DNA from: Dyadobacter sp. Leaf189
GTDB taxonomy: Bacteria > Bacteroidota > Bacteroidia > Cytophagales > Spirosomataceae
NCBI RefSeq assembly: GCF_001424405.1
Contig: NZ_LMPS01000004.1
Coordinates: 56,297-120,296 of the forward strand
DNA: 64,000 bases
Direction of reading: 5' to 3'
In this document: positions 42,589-51,442 of the stretch, in pieces
Layout: every line of letters starts with the position of its first letter
Numbering within the stretch: position 1 is the stretch's first letter
Notes under the pieces: generated by a model
What the model saw: the letters and a program-made list of their open reading frames with translations, nothing else
Database searches by the model: none
Told to the model about the DNA's origin: nothing
Position numbers and translations under genes: made by a program

Positions 42589-43473
42589 ATGGACAGAATC
42601 ATCTTCGGAGATAATCAATTCTTCGCCGTTAACCATATTTCAGACGAAAAATCACGCGCGCAATCCATCAAGTTCAAAGAAGATCGTGCGATCATTAAAA
42701 CGTTGGACATTGCCATTGAAAGCGGCATCAACACTTTCATGTGCACGACCCACGACCGCATAGAAAACATTTGCGACCATATCCGCAAAAACCCTTCGAA
42801 GTACCAGGATTTTAAGATTTACCCCTGCATGCCTTATGCACATAAGTATGCCAATGCGGTGACGGAAATGGGCTATGCGGGAACGTTAAAGCACTTTGTT
42901 CCGGGTAACTTTGTGGGCTCATTGTTCAAAGGCGGACTGGCCTTTTTGTCAAAGGATTACATCTCGATCATGGAGCTCCTCATCGACTCGGAAATGAAGA
43001 TGTTCAAGGGTATCCAAACGCCGGTGATCTTTTTACAGAACGTAATCACGGACCTGCTGCTTGGTCTGGGAATGAACGATATCCTCGTCGCATTCCACCG
43101 CTACGTGAAGAAGAAGTACGGGGCAGAAGCAGGTTATATTACAATGAATATGCCGAAGCTTTTGTCTGTGTTAGAAGCAAATGGCATTACCAATCCTATC
43201 ATTTGCAGCTCTATCAATAAAGTTGGTTTCCGTATGTCAGGCGGGAGAGAAGTTTATGAGGAAGTGCTCAGGACCAAAAAGGTAAGAGCGATGGCTATGC
43301 AGGTTTTGGCGGGAGGTGCGATACATCCCAAAGAAGCGATTGAATATGTATGCAGCCTGCCCAACATCGAATCCATCCTGTTTGGAGCCTCGTCAGCTGC
43401 TAACATAGAGCAGACAGTAGAGTTGATTAACGAGTACAGCCTGACCGGAGAGTCAATGGAAGTAATAGCCTGA
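42589..43473 (+). CDS. Unknown TIM-barrel-like protein, partner of the sugar dehydrogenase
   Basis: A 294-residue cytosolic protein starting 2 bp after the dehydrogenase stop. It opens with IIFGDNQFFAVNHIS, has a helix-strand unit IIKTLDIAIESGINTFMCTTHD like the first turn of an aldo-keto reductase barrel, and ends with ESILFGASSAANIEQTVELINEY, the typical last barrel strand and helix of that superfamily. The usual aldo-keto reductase tetrad (D-Y-K-H) cannot be seen with confidence, so it may be an isomerase or another barrel enzyme. Coupling to the Gfo/Idh/MocA gene suggests a role in making a precursor sugar. Confidence 0.6.
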   Translation: MDRIIFGDNQFFAVNHISDEKSRAQSIKFKEDRAIIKTLDIAIESGINTFMCTTHDRIENICDHIRKNPSKYQDFKIYPCMPYAHKYANAVTEMGYAGTLKHFVPGNFVGSLFKGGLAFLSKDYISIMELLIDSEMKMFKGIQTPVIFLQNVITDLLLGLGMNDILVAFHRYVKKKYGAEAGYITMNMPKLLSVLEANGITNPIICSSINKVGFRMSGGREVYEEVLRTKKVRAMAMQVLAGGAIHPKEAIEYVCSLPNIESILFGASSAANIEQTVELINEYSLTGESMEVIA

Positions 43474-43483
43474 CGAGAGTCTT

Positions 43484-43510
43484 ACCCGGGCCGCATTCTC
43501 AGGCCCGGGT
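43484..43510 (+). terminator. GC-rich hairpin inside the cluster
   Basis: A perfect 9-bp stem (ACCCGGGCC at 43484-43492 with its complement at 43502-43510) and a 9-nt loop, 11 bp after the stop of the TIM-barrel-like gene. It is followed by GACATTTATTT, a broken T run. It could be a terminator or an attenuator before the VWA lipoprotein gene. Confidence 0.6.
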
Positions 43511-43533
43511 GACATTTATTTAACCAAGCACCT

Positions 43534-44547
43534 ATGAGATTGATATTGACACTAGCATTCGTATCCATATTGCTGAGCGGATGTAAAAAAGACAAAGAAG
43601 TTGTTGCCGATCCGAATTTCATCGAGTTCCGGGCAACTTATCACAACCCCAATGGAGTACCTTCTTTGAAGTTCCAATCAGAAGATCTTGGCTCCCGCTT
43701 GCAAATCGATCCCAACTTCGGCTTTACTCCGTCAACCAATTGCGAAAAATCGATGGCTTGTGTGAGCCTGTCGAATGTGCGCCTCGTAGAAAAAGGGATT
43801 TCTTATGAGATTTTGGCGGAGAACACCGAAACATTCGAGATCGTGAATGGGACACCGCTCAGGGATCTGGACAATAAACTTACTTCCAATCCGGTCAACA
43901 CCTTGGACTATGTACTGGTGCTCGATATTGGTAAATCTCTTGGAGCTAATGAGGCTATTGTGAAGCAGCAGGCAAGCGACTTTATTGACCAGATTGCGGC
44001 TCACCAAAAGACCAAAAGCAGAGTCGGGCTGGTTGTATTTTCTGATGTGATCGAAACATTCAAGCTAAGCTCAGACTTTACTGCTGCGAAAGCTTTCATC
44101 CAAAGCAAGACCGGCGGAAACGAGACAAAGCTCTACCAGGCTGTTGATAAAGGCTTGTCGCTGCTTACAGATTCTGACGCCGAAGCAATGGCGCTGGTGA
44201 CTTTCACAGACGGACTGAACAACTCCTGGACCGATGCCCAGCTTTATCAAAGCATTGACTATGTTAAAAACAGGCTCAGTGCACCCGTGAAAGGGAAAAG
44301 AGTATCCTCTTATACCATAGGCTTAAAAGGCCACCCGACGTACAGCCCCGACGAAAACGTGCTAAAAAACCTTACCCAGAATGGTGGAATATCATTAATA
44401 GGGAAAAATACCGGCGAACTGAACACCGCTTTCCAAAGAATTGCATCGTCTGTACTTAGCACCTATAACCTTACTTACAGCAGAAACACCAGCCAATTAT
44501 CCGCACCGATCGAGTTGGTTTTCAAACTACAGTTTAAAAGCATCTGA
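43534..44547 (+). CDS. VWA-domain lipoprotein
   Basis: A 337-residue lipoprotein (lipobox LLSGC, Cys17). After a beta-rich N-terminal part (about residues 25-125) comes a von Willebrand A domain: VNTLDYVLVLDIGKSL (strand 1 with the MIDAS), SRVGLVVFSDVIETF, GGNETKLYQAVDKGLSLL and ALVTFTDGLNN. The MIDAS reads D-x-G-x-S, where the usual form is D-x-S-x-S; the later Thr and Asp are present. The N-terminal part also contains two Cys (NCEKSMACVSL). It would face the periplasm or outside and could bind a protein partner through a metal. It is odd in a capsule cluster and is preceded by a hairpin, so it may be an insertion or an accessory factor of the export machine. Confidence 0.78.
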   Translation: MRLILTLAFVSILLSGCKKDKEVVADPNFIEFRATYHNPNGVPSLKFQSEDLGSRLQIDPNFGFTPSTNCEKSMACVSLSNVRLVEKGISYEILAENTETFEIVNGTPLRDLDNKLTSNPVNTLDYVLVLDIGKSLGANEAIVKQQASDFIDQIAAHQKTKSRVGLVVFSDVIETFKLSSDFTAAKAFIQSKTGGNETKLYQAVDKGLSLLTDSDAEAMALVTFTDGLNNSWTDAQLYQSIDYVKNRLSAPVKGKRVSSYTIGLKGHPTYSPDENVLKNLTQNGGISLIGKNTGELNTAFQRIASSVLSTYNLTYSRNTSQLSAPIELVFKLQFKSI

Positions 44548-44584
44548 GTTACGAAGTTTCCCTCCAGCCCTTAAATAATTAAAT

Positions 44585-45310
44585 ATGAAAAGTCGATTTA
44601 TACTCACGTTCCCGAAATTGCCTGACCGGACCTTTCTGATGATGTTTTCCAATCATTTCAAGGTTGATCAACATGGAAGTCATGCTACCATCGATTATGC
44701 TGAAAGACGCAAATCAGAAGACTGGGAAGACTTTGTCAAACGCGTTTTTGACATCGCATTTTCACTCACGGTGATGCTGTGCGGAGTACCACTTTTCCTG
44801 CTCGTGATGATCATGGTCAAATGTTCCTCCCGGGGCCCTGTGTTCTTTCTTCAAACGCGTACCGGGCGCTGGGGTAAACCATTTCGCATTATCAAGTTCC
44901 GGACAATGTACACCGATTCTGCCAAGTACAATCTGACGCATTCACTGGGAAAGATGGACCCGAGAATCACGCCGATAGGAAAATTTCTGAGAAAAACTCG
45001 TCTGGACGAACTACCGCAATTCCTGAATGTACTGATCGGTGAAATGTCGGTAGTAGGCCCGAGACCCCTGCATCAGGTAGATGTGGACATGCTGATGGCG
45101 CAGGCAAGCCACGATTTCCAACGCCTGCTCACGCTCAGGCCGGGCATTACTTCCATTGGCCAGATCAAGGTGGGATATGCGACTAATGCAGCCGAAAACC
45201 TGAAACGGTTAAAATACGATATCATTTATCTGGATATCTACAGTCTCACAACAGATCTTTATCTGATCTGGCTTACTATCCAGGTTGTGTTAACAGGCAA
45301 GGGAAGATAA
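44585..45310 (+). CDS. Undecaprenyl-phosphate sugar phosphotransferase (short form)
   Basis: A 241-residue monotopic phosphoglycosyl transferase. One membrane-inserting helix (FDIAFSLTVMLCGVPLFLLVMIMVK) precedes the catalytic part: GPVFFLQTRTGRWGKPFRIIKFRTMYTDS, then RLDELPQFLNVLIGEMSVVGPRPLH and the end DLYLIWLTIQVVLTGKG. It lacks the four-helix N-terminal part of WbaP/WcaJ. It transfers a sugar-1-phosphate to undecaprenyl phosphate and so starts the repeat unit. It lies upstream of the export genes. The first sugar (galactose, glucose or an N-acetyl sugar) is not determined. Confidence 0.92.
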   Translation: MKSRFILTFPKLPDRTFLMMFSNHFKVDQHGSHATIDYAERRKSEDWEDFVKRVFDIAFSLTVMLCGVPLFLLVMIMVKCSSRGPVFFLQTRTGRWGKPFRIIKFRTMYTDSAKYNLTHSLGKMDPRITPIGKFLRKTRLDELPQFLNVLIGEMSVVGPRPLHQVDVDMLMAQASHDFQRLLTLRPGITSIGQIKVGYATNAAENLKRLKYDIIYLDIYSLTTDLYLIWLTIQVVLTGKGR

Positions 45311-45616
45311 GCGCGTCAGGCAATTCCAGGAATCTATACAACACCTCGAAAGGACTATTTCGCTAGTATGACCTGAATATCAGTTTCCAGCATTTTTGTA
45401 ACCACTGATTTCACAAAACTCACCACAACATTTGCAGGCACTCGCCACAAAAAAAATAGTTGCCTTGATTCAGTGTATAATTTCGACCTAAAATTAAATC
45501 TACTCAACGTATGCTCCTCTCCTTCGACACAACTACTATATACTTCACACTGCCAAAAGCATTTCGAAAATAGGCGCCGAAACTGCGAATCCTCCTACAT
45601 GCCTAAAAATGATCAG
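45311..45616 (+). other. Intergenic stretch before the export genes
   Basis: 306 bp without a supported gene. An open frame extends the OPX gene back to 45473, but that part has no signal-peptide character. A TTG at 45460 and TATAATTTCG at 45476 give a weak promoter-like pair at a short spacing. Confidence 0.4.
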
Positions 45617-46393
45617 ATGAAAAATTTACAATCCTGGCTCGCTGCTGTATTGCTCATGCTATTTTTCGCATCGTGCAGCTCTTATAAAAATGTGCCTTAC
45701 TTTAAAGATTTGAACCAGGCGCTGCCGTCGGTGGATACTGTTGCAAACTACACTTCTTTGACGGTTCAAACTGACGATATATTGGGGATCAATGTGACCA
45801 GTCTTAATCCCGAAGCTTCCGTTATTTTCAATTACAATCTGGGACGGGTAAACGGTAACAATTTTGATAATTCAAATGGCAATCCTGTTTTGGGTTATCT
45901 GGTTGATAAGGACGGAAATATCCAGCTTCCATTGATCGGATCCTTTAAAGTAGCAGGTTTGACTACGGCTCAGGTAAGGGAAAATATGACGAAGAGATTG
46001 ACCACTTATTTAAGAGAACCTGTGGTCAATATCCGCCTTCTGAATTTCAGGATATCTGTGCTGGGTGATGTACTTCGCCCCGACAATTACAATGTCCAAA
46101 AGGAACGGATTACCGTAATAGAAGCGATCAGTATGGCAGGAGATTTGAACATTACTGCCAACAGAACAAACATTGTGCTCATTCGCGAGCGGGATGGAAA
46201 AAGAGAATATTATCCCATTGATCTTACATCAAAAAAGGTATTCGACCAACCCTTTTATTACCTCAAAAACAACGATATCATTTACGTAAAACCCGAGCGA
46301 ACAAAGTTTGCTGCTGTTGACCGGAGCTACCGAACTGCGAGCCTGGTGTTATCAGCACTTTCTATTATCGCTATCGTTATTACTCAGCTTTAA
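45617..46393 (+). CDS. Polysaccharide export (OPX/Wza-like) lipoprotein
   Basis: A 258-residue outer-membrane export lipoprotein. The ATG at 45617 gives a signal peptide with lipobox FFASC (Cys20); an ATG at 45599 is also possible. The mature part begins SSYKNVPYFKDLNQ, a usual Bacteroidota opening. A Poly_export domain follows (TVQTDDILGINVTSLNPEA, VDKDGNIQLPLIGSFKVAGLTTAQVRENMTKRL), then a SLBB domain (ISVLGDVLRPDNYNVQKERITVIEAISMAGDL). A hydrophobic end (TASLVLSALSIIAIVITQ) could be the outer-membrane helix or a contact with the kinase. It forms the exit channel with the Wzc-like kinase, whose gene follows by 10 bp. Confidence 0.93.
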   Translation: MKNLQSWLAAVLLMLFFASCSSYKNVPYFKDLNQALPSVDTVANYTSLTVQTDDILGINVTSLNPEASVIFNYNLGRVNGNNFDNSNGNPVLGYLVDKDGNIQLPLIGSFKVAGLTTAQVRENMTKRLTTYLREPVVNIRLLNFRISVLGDVLRPDNYNVQKERITVIEAISMAGDLNITANRTNIVLIRERDGKREYYPIDLTSKKVFDQPFYYLKNNDIIYVKPERTKFAAVDRSYRTASLVLSALSIIAIVITQL

Positions 46394-46403
46394 AAGCAAA
46401 CTC

Positions 46404-48716
46404 ATGAATAAGGAACCAATCGTTATTGTATCCGCTCCGAATACTGTTCGTGAAACGCAGCCACAAAGCTTTTCAGAATTGCTGACCAAATGCCTTTTCT
46501 ACTGGCCGGTATTTGTCCTGAGCTTATGTATCGCGCTTGCCATTGCGTTCCTGTATATCAAAACAACTCCTCCTGTTTACGAGATAACAGCGAAGCTTCT
46601 GATCAAAGACGAGAAAAATGCAAGCATAGAAAAGACTCCACTGGAAAAGCTGAATGTATACGAAAAGCCAAAGACAGTTGAAAATGAAATGGAGGTCCTT
46701 AAGTCACGGGAACTGATAGGGAAAGTCGTTAACGATCTGAAATTATGGGTGACGTATACTGAGAAGAAAACATTGGGGAGCCAGGAGCTGTATAAAAATG
46801 GCCCGTTCTCTTTTCAGTATATATCCGGAGAAAAAGATTCACTGCTAACAAAGAAAATTGGAATATCGATACAAGACAAAAACAGTTACATTATCACAGG
46901 ATTAGGACCTAAACCACTCACTGCCAACTTCAAAGACATAGTTGCTACGCCATACTTCAAATGGAAGCTTGTTAAAAATCCGGCTGTACAGGATTACATT
47001 GGTAAGCAGATCACAATCAGTTTTACACCTTTTGAAAAGGCAGTTGCAGATTATCAGAAAGGCATTTCTGTTTCCCTGGTCAATAAATTATCTCCTGTTG
47101 TTCAGCTTACTATTGACAATAACCTTCCTGAAAGAGGAAAGGATATACTTAATAGTTTAATGCGGGTTTACAATGAATCTGCATTGGAAGACAAGAACAG
47201 AATTACGATGAGCACACTTAAATTCATCGACAATCGCTTATCATCTTTAACCGGCGAATTGGTAAGTGTGGAAAAAAGTGTTGAAGGATTTAAGAGCAGC
47301 CGAGGCGTAACGGATATTTCATCAGAAGCAAAAGTCTTCCTGCAAAACGTTCAATCGAATGACACCAGATTGAATGATGTTAATGTGCAACTTGATGTAA
47401 TATCGGGGATAGAACGGTATGTTGCTTCCAACAGCAATACCGGAAATCCTCCTGCAACACTCGGCATTTCTGATCCAGGATTGGTGAATCTGGTTGAACA
47501 ACTCAGCGCATTTCACCTGCAGAAAAACCGGCTACTAGCTACAACCCCGGAAGAGAATCCTATTTTTGAACCTCTTAACCGACAGATCAATGCAACGGAG
47601 GCGGCGATTCGTGCAAATGTTCGTGCAATTAAAGGATCACTCCTGACAACCAAGGCGCAACTGCAGGGGAATAATTACAAATTCGAGAAATCAATTAAGA
47701 ATATACCTGGTCAGGAGAGACAATACACAAGTATCAAGCGGCAGCAAGAGATAAAGGAAAACTTGTATGTATACCTGCTTCAAAAGAAGGAAGAAATCGC
47801 ATTGAGCTATGCCTCTACTTTAAATGATGCGAAAATTGTAGAGAGCGCTTATTCAGATGTTCCCAAATCCCCAAAAAAATCACTGGCCCTCGTAGCAGCT
47901 CTGCTAATCGGCTTTATTGTTCCCGCAGGCTTCATTTTTGGAATTGGCATTTTGAGAGGGCGAATTAATAACAGAAATGAAATCGAACGTAATGTTTCCA
48001 TTCCTGTAATAAGTGAAATATCCCACCAAAAAGGCAAGGAACCGCTGATCTCACGTAATAAAAACAATCACTTAATTCTTGAACAATTCAGGGCATTACG
48101 AACAAGACTTCAGAATATCCACAGTAACGAACAGCAAGGGAGAGTTACATTATTCACGTCGAGCGTAGCCGGTGAAGGGAAGAGCTTTGCCGTAAGTAAC
48201 CTGGGCATTTCGCTTGCTGCGTCAGACAGGAAAACAGTCATCCTGGAATTAGATCTGCGAAGACCGAAAATTGCTTCTCTTTTTAAATTACCAACAAATC
48301 ATCCCGGCATCTCTGAATATCTGAAAGGCGAAGTAATGGAAGATGAAATCATTCAGGTTACTAAGCAAGCCGGTAATTTGTATGTGATTGGATGCGGAGA
48401 AATACCAGAAAATCCATCGGAACTTCTGGAAAATGGAAGAATCGAACAACTGATCGATTACCTGAAGCAGGAATTCGACGACATTCTTATTGACACGCCT
48501 CCTGTACACCTTGTATCTGACGCACTTATCATTGATTATCTGAGCGAAGCAACGATGTATATCATCCGTCAGGGCTTCACGTCAAAAAACGAGCTGGCCT
48601 TTATTGAAGAGCTGATCAAAGACAGCAACTTTAAAAACATGAATATCATATTCAATGGAATCAACAGACGGAAACATGGATATGGATATAAATATGATAC
48701 GGCATATTATCGGTAA
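46404..48716 (+). CDS. Wzc-like polysaccharide co-polymerase and tyrosine autokinase
   Basis: A 770-residue inner-membrane protein. The ATG at 46404 is chosen because the first membrane helix (CLFYWPVFVLSLCIALAIAFLYI) follows soon after; the longer frame overlaps the OPX gene. A Wzz-type periplasmic domain with coiled coils runs to a second helix (LALVAALLIGFIVPAGFIFGIGIL). The kinase part has the Walker A motif SSVAGEGKSFA (about residue 590), the A' motif VILELDLRRPKIA and the B motif DDILIDTPP. The C-terminus has a tyrosine cluster (five Tyr in the last 13 residues), the autophosphorylation site. It controls chain length and export together with OPX. Confidence 0.94.
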   Translation: MNKEPIVIVSAPNTVRETQPQSFSELLTKCLFYWPVFVLSLCIALAIAFLYIKTTPPVYEITAKLLIKDEKNASIEKTPLEKLNVYEKPKTVENEMEVLKSRELIGKVVNDLKLWVTYTEKKTLGSQELYKNGPFSFQYISGEKDSLLTKKIGISIQDKNSYIITGLGPKPLTANFKDIVATPYFKWKLVKNPAVQDYIGKQITISFTPFEKAVADYQKGISVSLVNKLSPVVQLTIDNNLPERGKDILNSLMRVYNESALEDKNRITMSTLKFIDNRLSSLTGELVSVEKSVEGFKSSRGVTDISSEAKVFLQNVQSNDTRLNDVNVQLDVISGIERYVASNSNTGNPPATLGISDPGLVNLVEQLSAFHLQKNRLLATTPEENPIFEPLNRQINATEAAIRANVRAIKGSLLTTKAQLQGNNYKFEKSIKNIPGQERQYTSIKRQQEIKENLYVYLLQKKEEIALSYASTLNDAKIVESAYSDVPKSPKKSLALVAALLIGFIVPAGFIFGIGILRGRINNRNEIERNVSIPVISEISHQKGKEPLISRNKNNHLILEQFRALRTRLQNIHSNEQQGRVTLFTSSVAGEGKSFAVSNLGISLAASDRKTVILELDLRRPKIASLFKLPTNHPGISEYLKGEVMEDEIIQVTKQAGNLYVIGCGEIPENPSELLENGRIEQLIDYLKQEFDDILIDTPPVHLVSDALIIDYLSEATMYIIRQGFTSKNELAFIEELIKDSNFKNMNIIFNGINRRKHGYGYKYDTAYYR

Positions 48717-48778
48717 GGTGTGAGCCAACAATTCAATTCGAAAGAATAATTCTCAACGTCGACTATTTACAAGGCTTA

Positions 48779-50122
48779 ATGCGTAACACAATCGATAAAT
48801 CGGTTTCAGGTATTGTCAGTAAGATTAGCATTCTGATCAATAATCCCACTGTCCGAAAATATGCCTTCAATACGTCATGGCTATTTAGCGAACAGATATT
48901 GCGAATGGCCGTGGGGCTGTTTGTGGGTGTTTGGGTCGCGCGCTATCTGGGTCCTGCCAATTTCGGGATACTCAACTATGCACAAAGCTTAGTCGGGTTA
49001 TTTGGCGCATTGGCAACGCTTGGGCTGAACAATATTGTCATCAGAGAGCTGGTGAACAAAACAGTGAATGAGAATTTGCTGCTTGGGACTGCCTTTGTCA
49101 TGAAACTGGTGGGCGCATTTGCAGTAATGGCTTTGCTGGCGATTACCATAAATGTAATCCCCACAGATTCGTACACCAAGTTGATTGTAATGATAACTTC
49201 TGCGTCCACCATCTTTCAAAGTGTGAACGTAATCGACTTTTATTTCCAGTCAAAGGTTCAATCCAGGTTTGTAGTATACGTCAATTTTACCGTGCTACTT
49301 GTATCCACATTATTGAAGCTCCTTTTCCTTTTTTTAGAAGCTTCCGTGGAAGTGTTTGCCGTTATCGTAGTGGTTGAAACATTCGTATCGGCTATTGGAC
49401 TGATCTGTTTTTATCGAAAAAATAAGACTGAAATCCTCAAATGGAGATTTGATACGAATGTAGCAATGTCGCTGTTGAAAGACAGTTGGCCACTGATACT
49501 CAGCAGCATTTCAATTTCCATAGGAATGAGAATTGACCAGGTAATGCTTAAAAGCTACATAAATGAAACGAGTGTCGGCTACTATGCAGTGGGAGTGAAA
49601 TTTGCCGAGATATTCAATTTCATTCCTATGCTGATAAGTCAGTCCATTTATCCGAAAATTATCGAAATGGACCTTGATAAAGAACGCGGTAAACTGGTGG
49701 CGATGCTTCGCTACATCTTTCTTGCACTTGCGCTCTTAGGATTATTCGTGAATGTATTTTCAGGATTCGCAGTGAAACTGCTTTATGGTGCAGAGTACGA
49801 AGCCAGTATCGCAGTTGTAAATATTCTGATATGGTCGATTCCATTTACATTCCTGAATATTGTAACCAGCACGATCCTTCAAAAGCTGAATAAGAACTCA
49901 ACAATTCTTTTCAGACAACTTATTATAGCCGGCATAAACATTCTTGTCAACATTCTCCTGATTCCAAGATATGATATCGTTGGCGCTTCAATGGGAACGT
50001 TGATCGCTGACATGTCGCTTTTCATTTTCGGCTTTCTGATTCCAAATGAACGGGGGATTTTCTTCCTCCGGCTCGAAGCGCTGCTGTTTATCAAAACAGA
50101 AAAAATCAGAAAGTTTATTTAA
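48779..50122 (+). CDS. Oligosaccharide flippase (Wzx-like)
   Basis: A 447-residue membrane protein with about 12-14 helices of the polysaccharide flippase family. It opens with KYAFNTSWLFSEQILRMAVGLFVGVWVARYLGPANFGILNYAQSLVGLFGALATLGLNNIVIRELV compressed into the usual pattern of an amphipathic start, W-x-A-R-Y-L-G-P and G-L-x-x-I-V-I-R-E-L. It moves the lipid-linked repeat unit across the inner membrane. It follows the Wzc-like kinase gene by 62 bp. The stop is 10 bp before the start of the next glycosyltransferase. Confidence 0.92.
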   Translation: MRNTIDKSVSGIVSKISILINNPTVRKYAFNTSWLFSEQILRMAVGLFVGVWVARYLGPANFGILNYAQSLVGLFGALATLGLNNIVIRELVNKTVNENLLLGTAFVMKLVGAFAVMALLAITINVIPTDSYTKLIVMITSASTIFQSVNVIDFYFQSKVQSRFVVYVNFTVLLVSTLLKLLFLFLEASVEVFAVIVVVETFVSAIGLICFYRKNKTEILKWRFDTNVAMSLLKDSWPLILSSISISIGMRIDQVMLKSYINETSVGYYAVGVKFAEIFNFIPMLISQSIYPKIIEMDLDKERGKLVAMLRYIFLALALLGLFVNVFSGFAVKLLYGAEYEASIAVVNILIWSIPFTFLNIVTSTILQKLNKNSTILFRQLIIAGINILVNILLIPRYDIVGASMGTLIADMSLFIFGFLIPNERGIFFLRLEALLFIKTEKIRKFI

Positions 50123-50132
50123 AGTATTCGCA

Positions 50133-51362
50133 ATGAAGATCCTGACAGTAGTTTACGACTTAGACAAAGGTGGCACGCAAAGGGCTGCGCAGAACTTTTG
50201 TGAAGCATATCAGATCCTCGGATTTGAGAGTCAATTGCTGGCAATGCAAACCGGCGGACCTCGCGAACGTGAACTGCAAGCTCTTGACATTCCATATTTT
50301 ATTGGCCTGACAAAAGAGTTTGTTGAACATATCAAAACCTGGCAGCCCGATATTGTACACCTGCATTCGCATTCGCTTGCATGTGACGAAGTACTTGCGT
50401 TGAAGGAATACTGTCCATTGGCAGACTTTGTTGAAACCAACGTATTCAGTGAACCCTCCTCCTATCCCGAAGACATATTAAAATTTAGCTTTCAACTTTC
50501 GGAATGGTGCCGCTATTTATATCTGCTCCGCGGCGGTTCAAAAAGTAAGAGCGTCATCGTACCTAATCCGGTAAAAACAGCGCAATTCAAACAAGCGTCT
50601 CAAAAGGAGAAGAATGATTTCCGAAATAAATACGGCATTCCGGAAAACGCATTTATCATTGGCAGAATCGGACAAAGACACTACGGAAAATGGTCGCATT
50701 ACCTGATCCAACTATTGGAGCGTTTTTTGCAAGAAGTGAATGATCAAACGTACCTTGTTCTTGTCAACGCGAAAGAAGAACTGCTCACTTATGCGTATGC
50801 CCGCAACCTTGGTCACAGGATCATTAATATCGACGCAATCGCAGGTGATTCTGAATTGTCAAAATGCTATTCCACAATTGATGTTTTTGTACACATCAGC
50901 AGCCAGGGAGAAAGCTTCGGATACGCATTAGCCGAATCATTATTATGCGAAACACCGGTTGTCGCATTGAATACACCCTGGTCTGATAATTCACAAGTGG
51001 AAACAATCGGCCACGGCATCGGCGGTTTTTGTGCCAACTCGCGGGAAGAGCTTTTTCAATACACCAAAACTTTATTCCTGGACAGCGCTTTACGTCAGCG
51101 ATTTGGCGCACAGGGAAGAGAAAAAATCATTAGAGACTACGACTACATCGCAGTAGCTAAAAAAGGATTGCAAATGCTGTCAGAGAAACAGCTCAATACG
51201 GAAGTAAATATAAATGCTCTCCCAGCAATTCAGCAATTTCATTCGTTCAGGAAATCAATTGTGAGCGGGCTGTTGTGGGCAAAATTTCAGCATGCAAAAA
51301 CGCAGAGGATATCAAACTATCTTTTGCGAAAGATATATAGACACGAAATCTTCTACTCTTAA
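50133..51362 (+). CDS. GT4 family glycosyltransferase
   Basis: A 409-residue GT-B enzyme. The true start is ATG at 50133 (MKILTVVYDLDKGGTQRAA); a longer frame overlaps the flippase gene. The N-terminal domain has the KGGTQRAAQNF loop and HLHSHSLACDEV; the C-terminal domain has FIIGRIGQRHYGKWSHYLIQLL and the E-x7-E segment SSQGESFGYALAESLLCETPVVAL. It adds one sugar of the repeat unit, donor unknown. It is followed by an 80-bp gap and another GT4. Confidence 0.88.
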   Translation: MKILTVVYDLDKGGTQRAAQNFCEAYQILGFESQLLAMQTGGPRERELQALDIPYFIGLTKEFVEHIKTWQPDIVHLHSHSLACDEVLALKEYCPLADFVETNVFSEPSSYPEDILKFSFQLSEWCRYLYLLRGGSKSKSVIVPNPVKTAQFKQASQKEKNDFRNKYGIPENAFIIGRIGQRHYGKWSHYLIQLLERFLQEVNDQTYLVLVNAKEELLTYAYARNLGHRIINIDAIAGDSELSKCYSTIDVFVHISSQGESFGYALAESLLCETPVVALNTPWSDNSQVETIGHGIGGFCANSREELFQYTKTLFLDSALRQRFGAQGREKIIRDYDYIAVAKKGLQMLSEKQLNTEVNINALPAIQQFHSFRKSIVSGLLWAKFQHAKTQRISNYLLRKIYRHEIFYS

Positions 51363-51442
51363 AATTATTTGGAACACCAAATAATTGCTTTGTAAAGCAG
51401 GTAGCTGAATTCCTAATTACAATACCAAAAAAAAGCCCTCTT

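Noticed and set aside
45473..45616. N-terminal extension of the OPX protein to 45473
   Set aside because: The first 48 codons lack signal character, while a clear lipoprotein signal begins at 45617.
46308..46403. N-terminal extension of the Wzc-like kinase into the OPX gene
   Set aside because: It overlaps the OPX coding end in another frame; the ATG at 46404 gives the normal cytosolic start before the first membrane helix.
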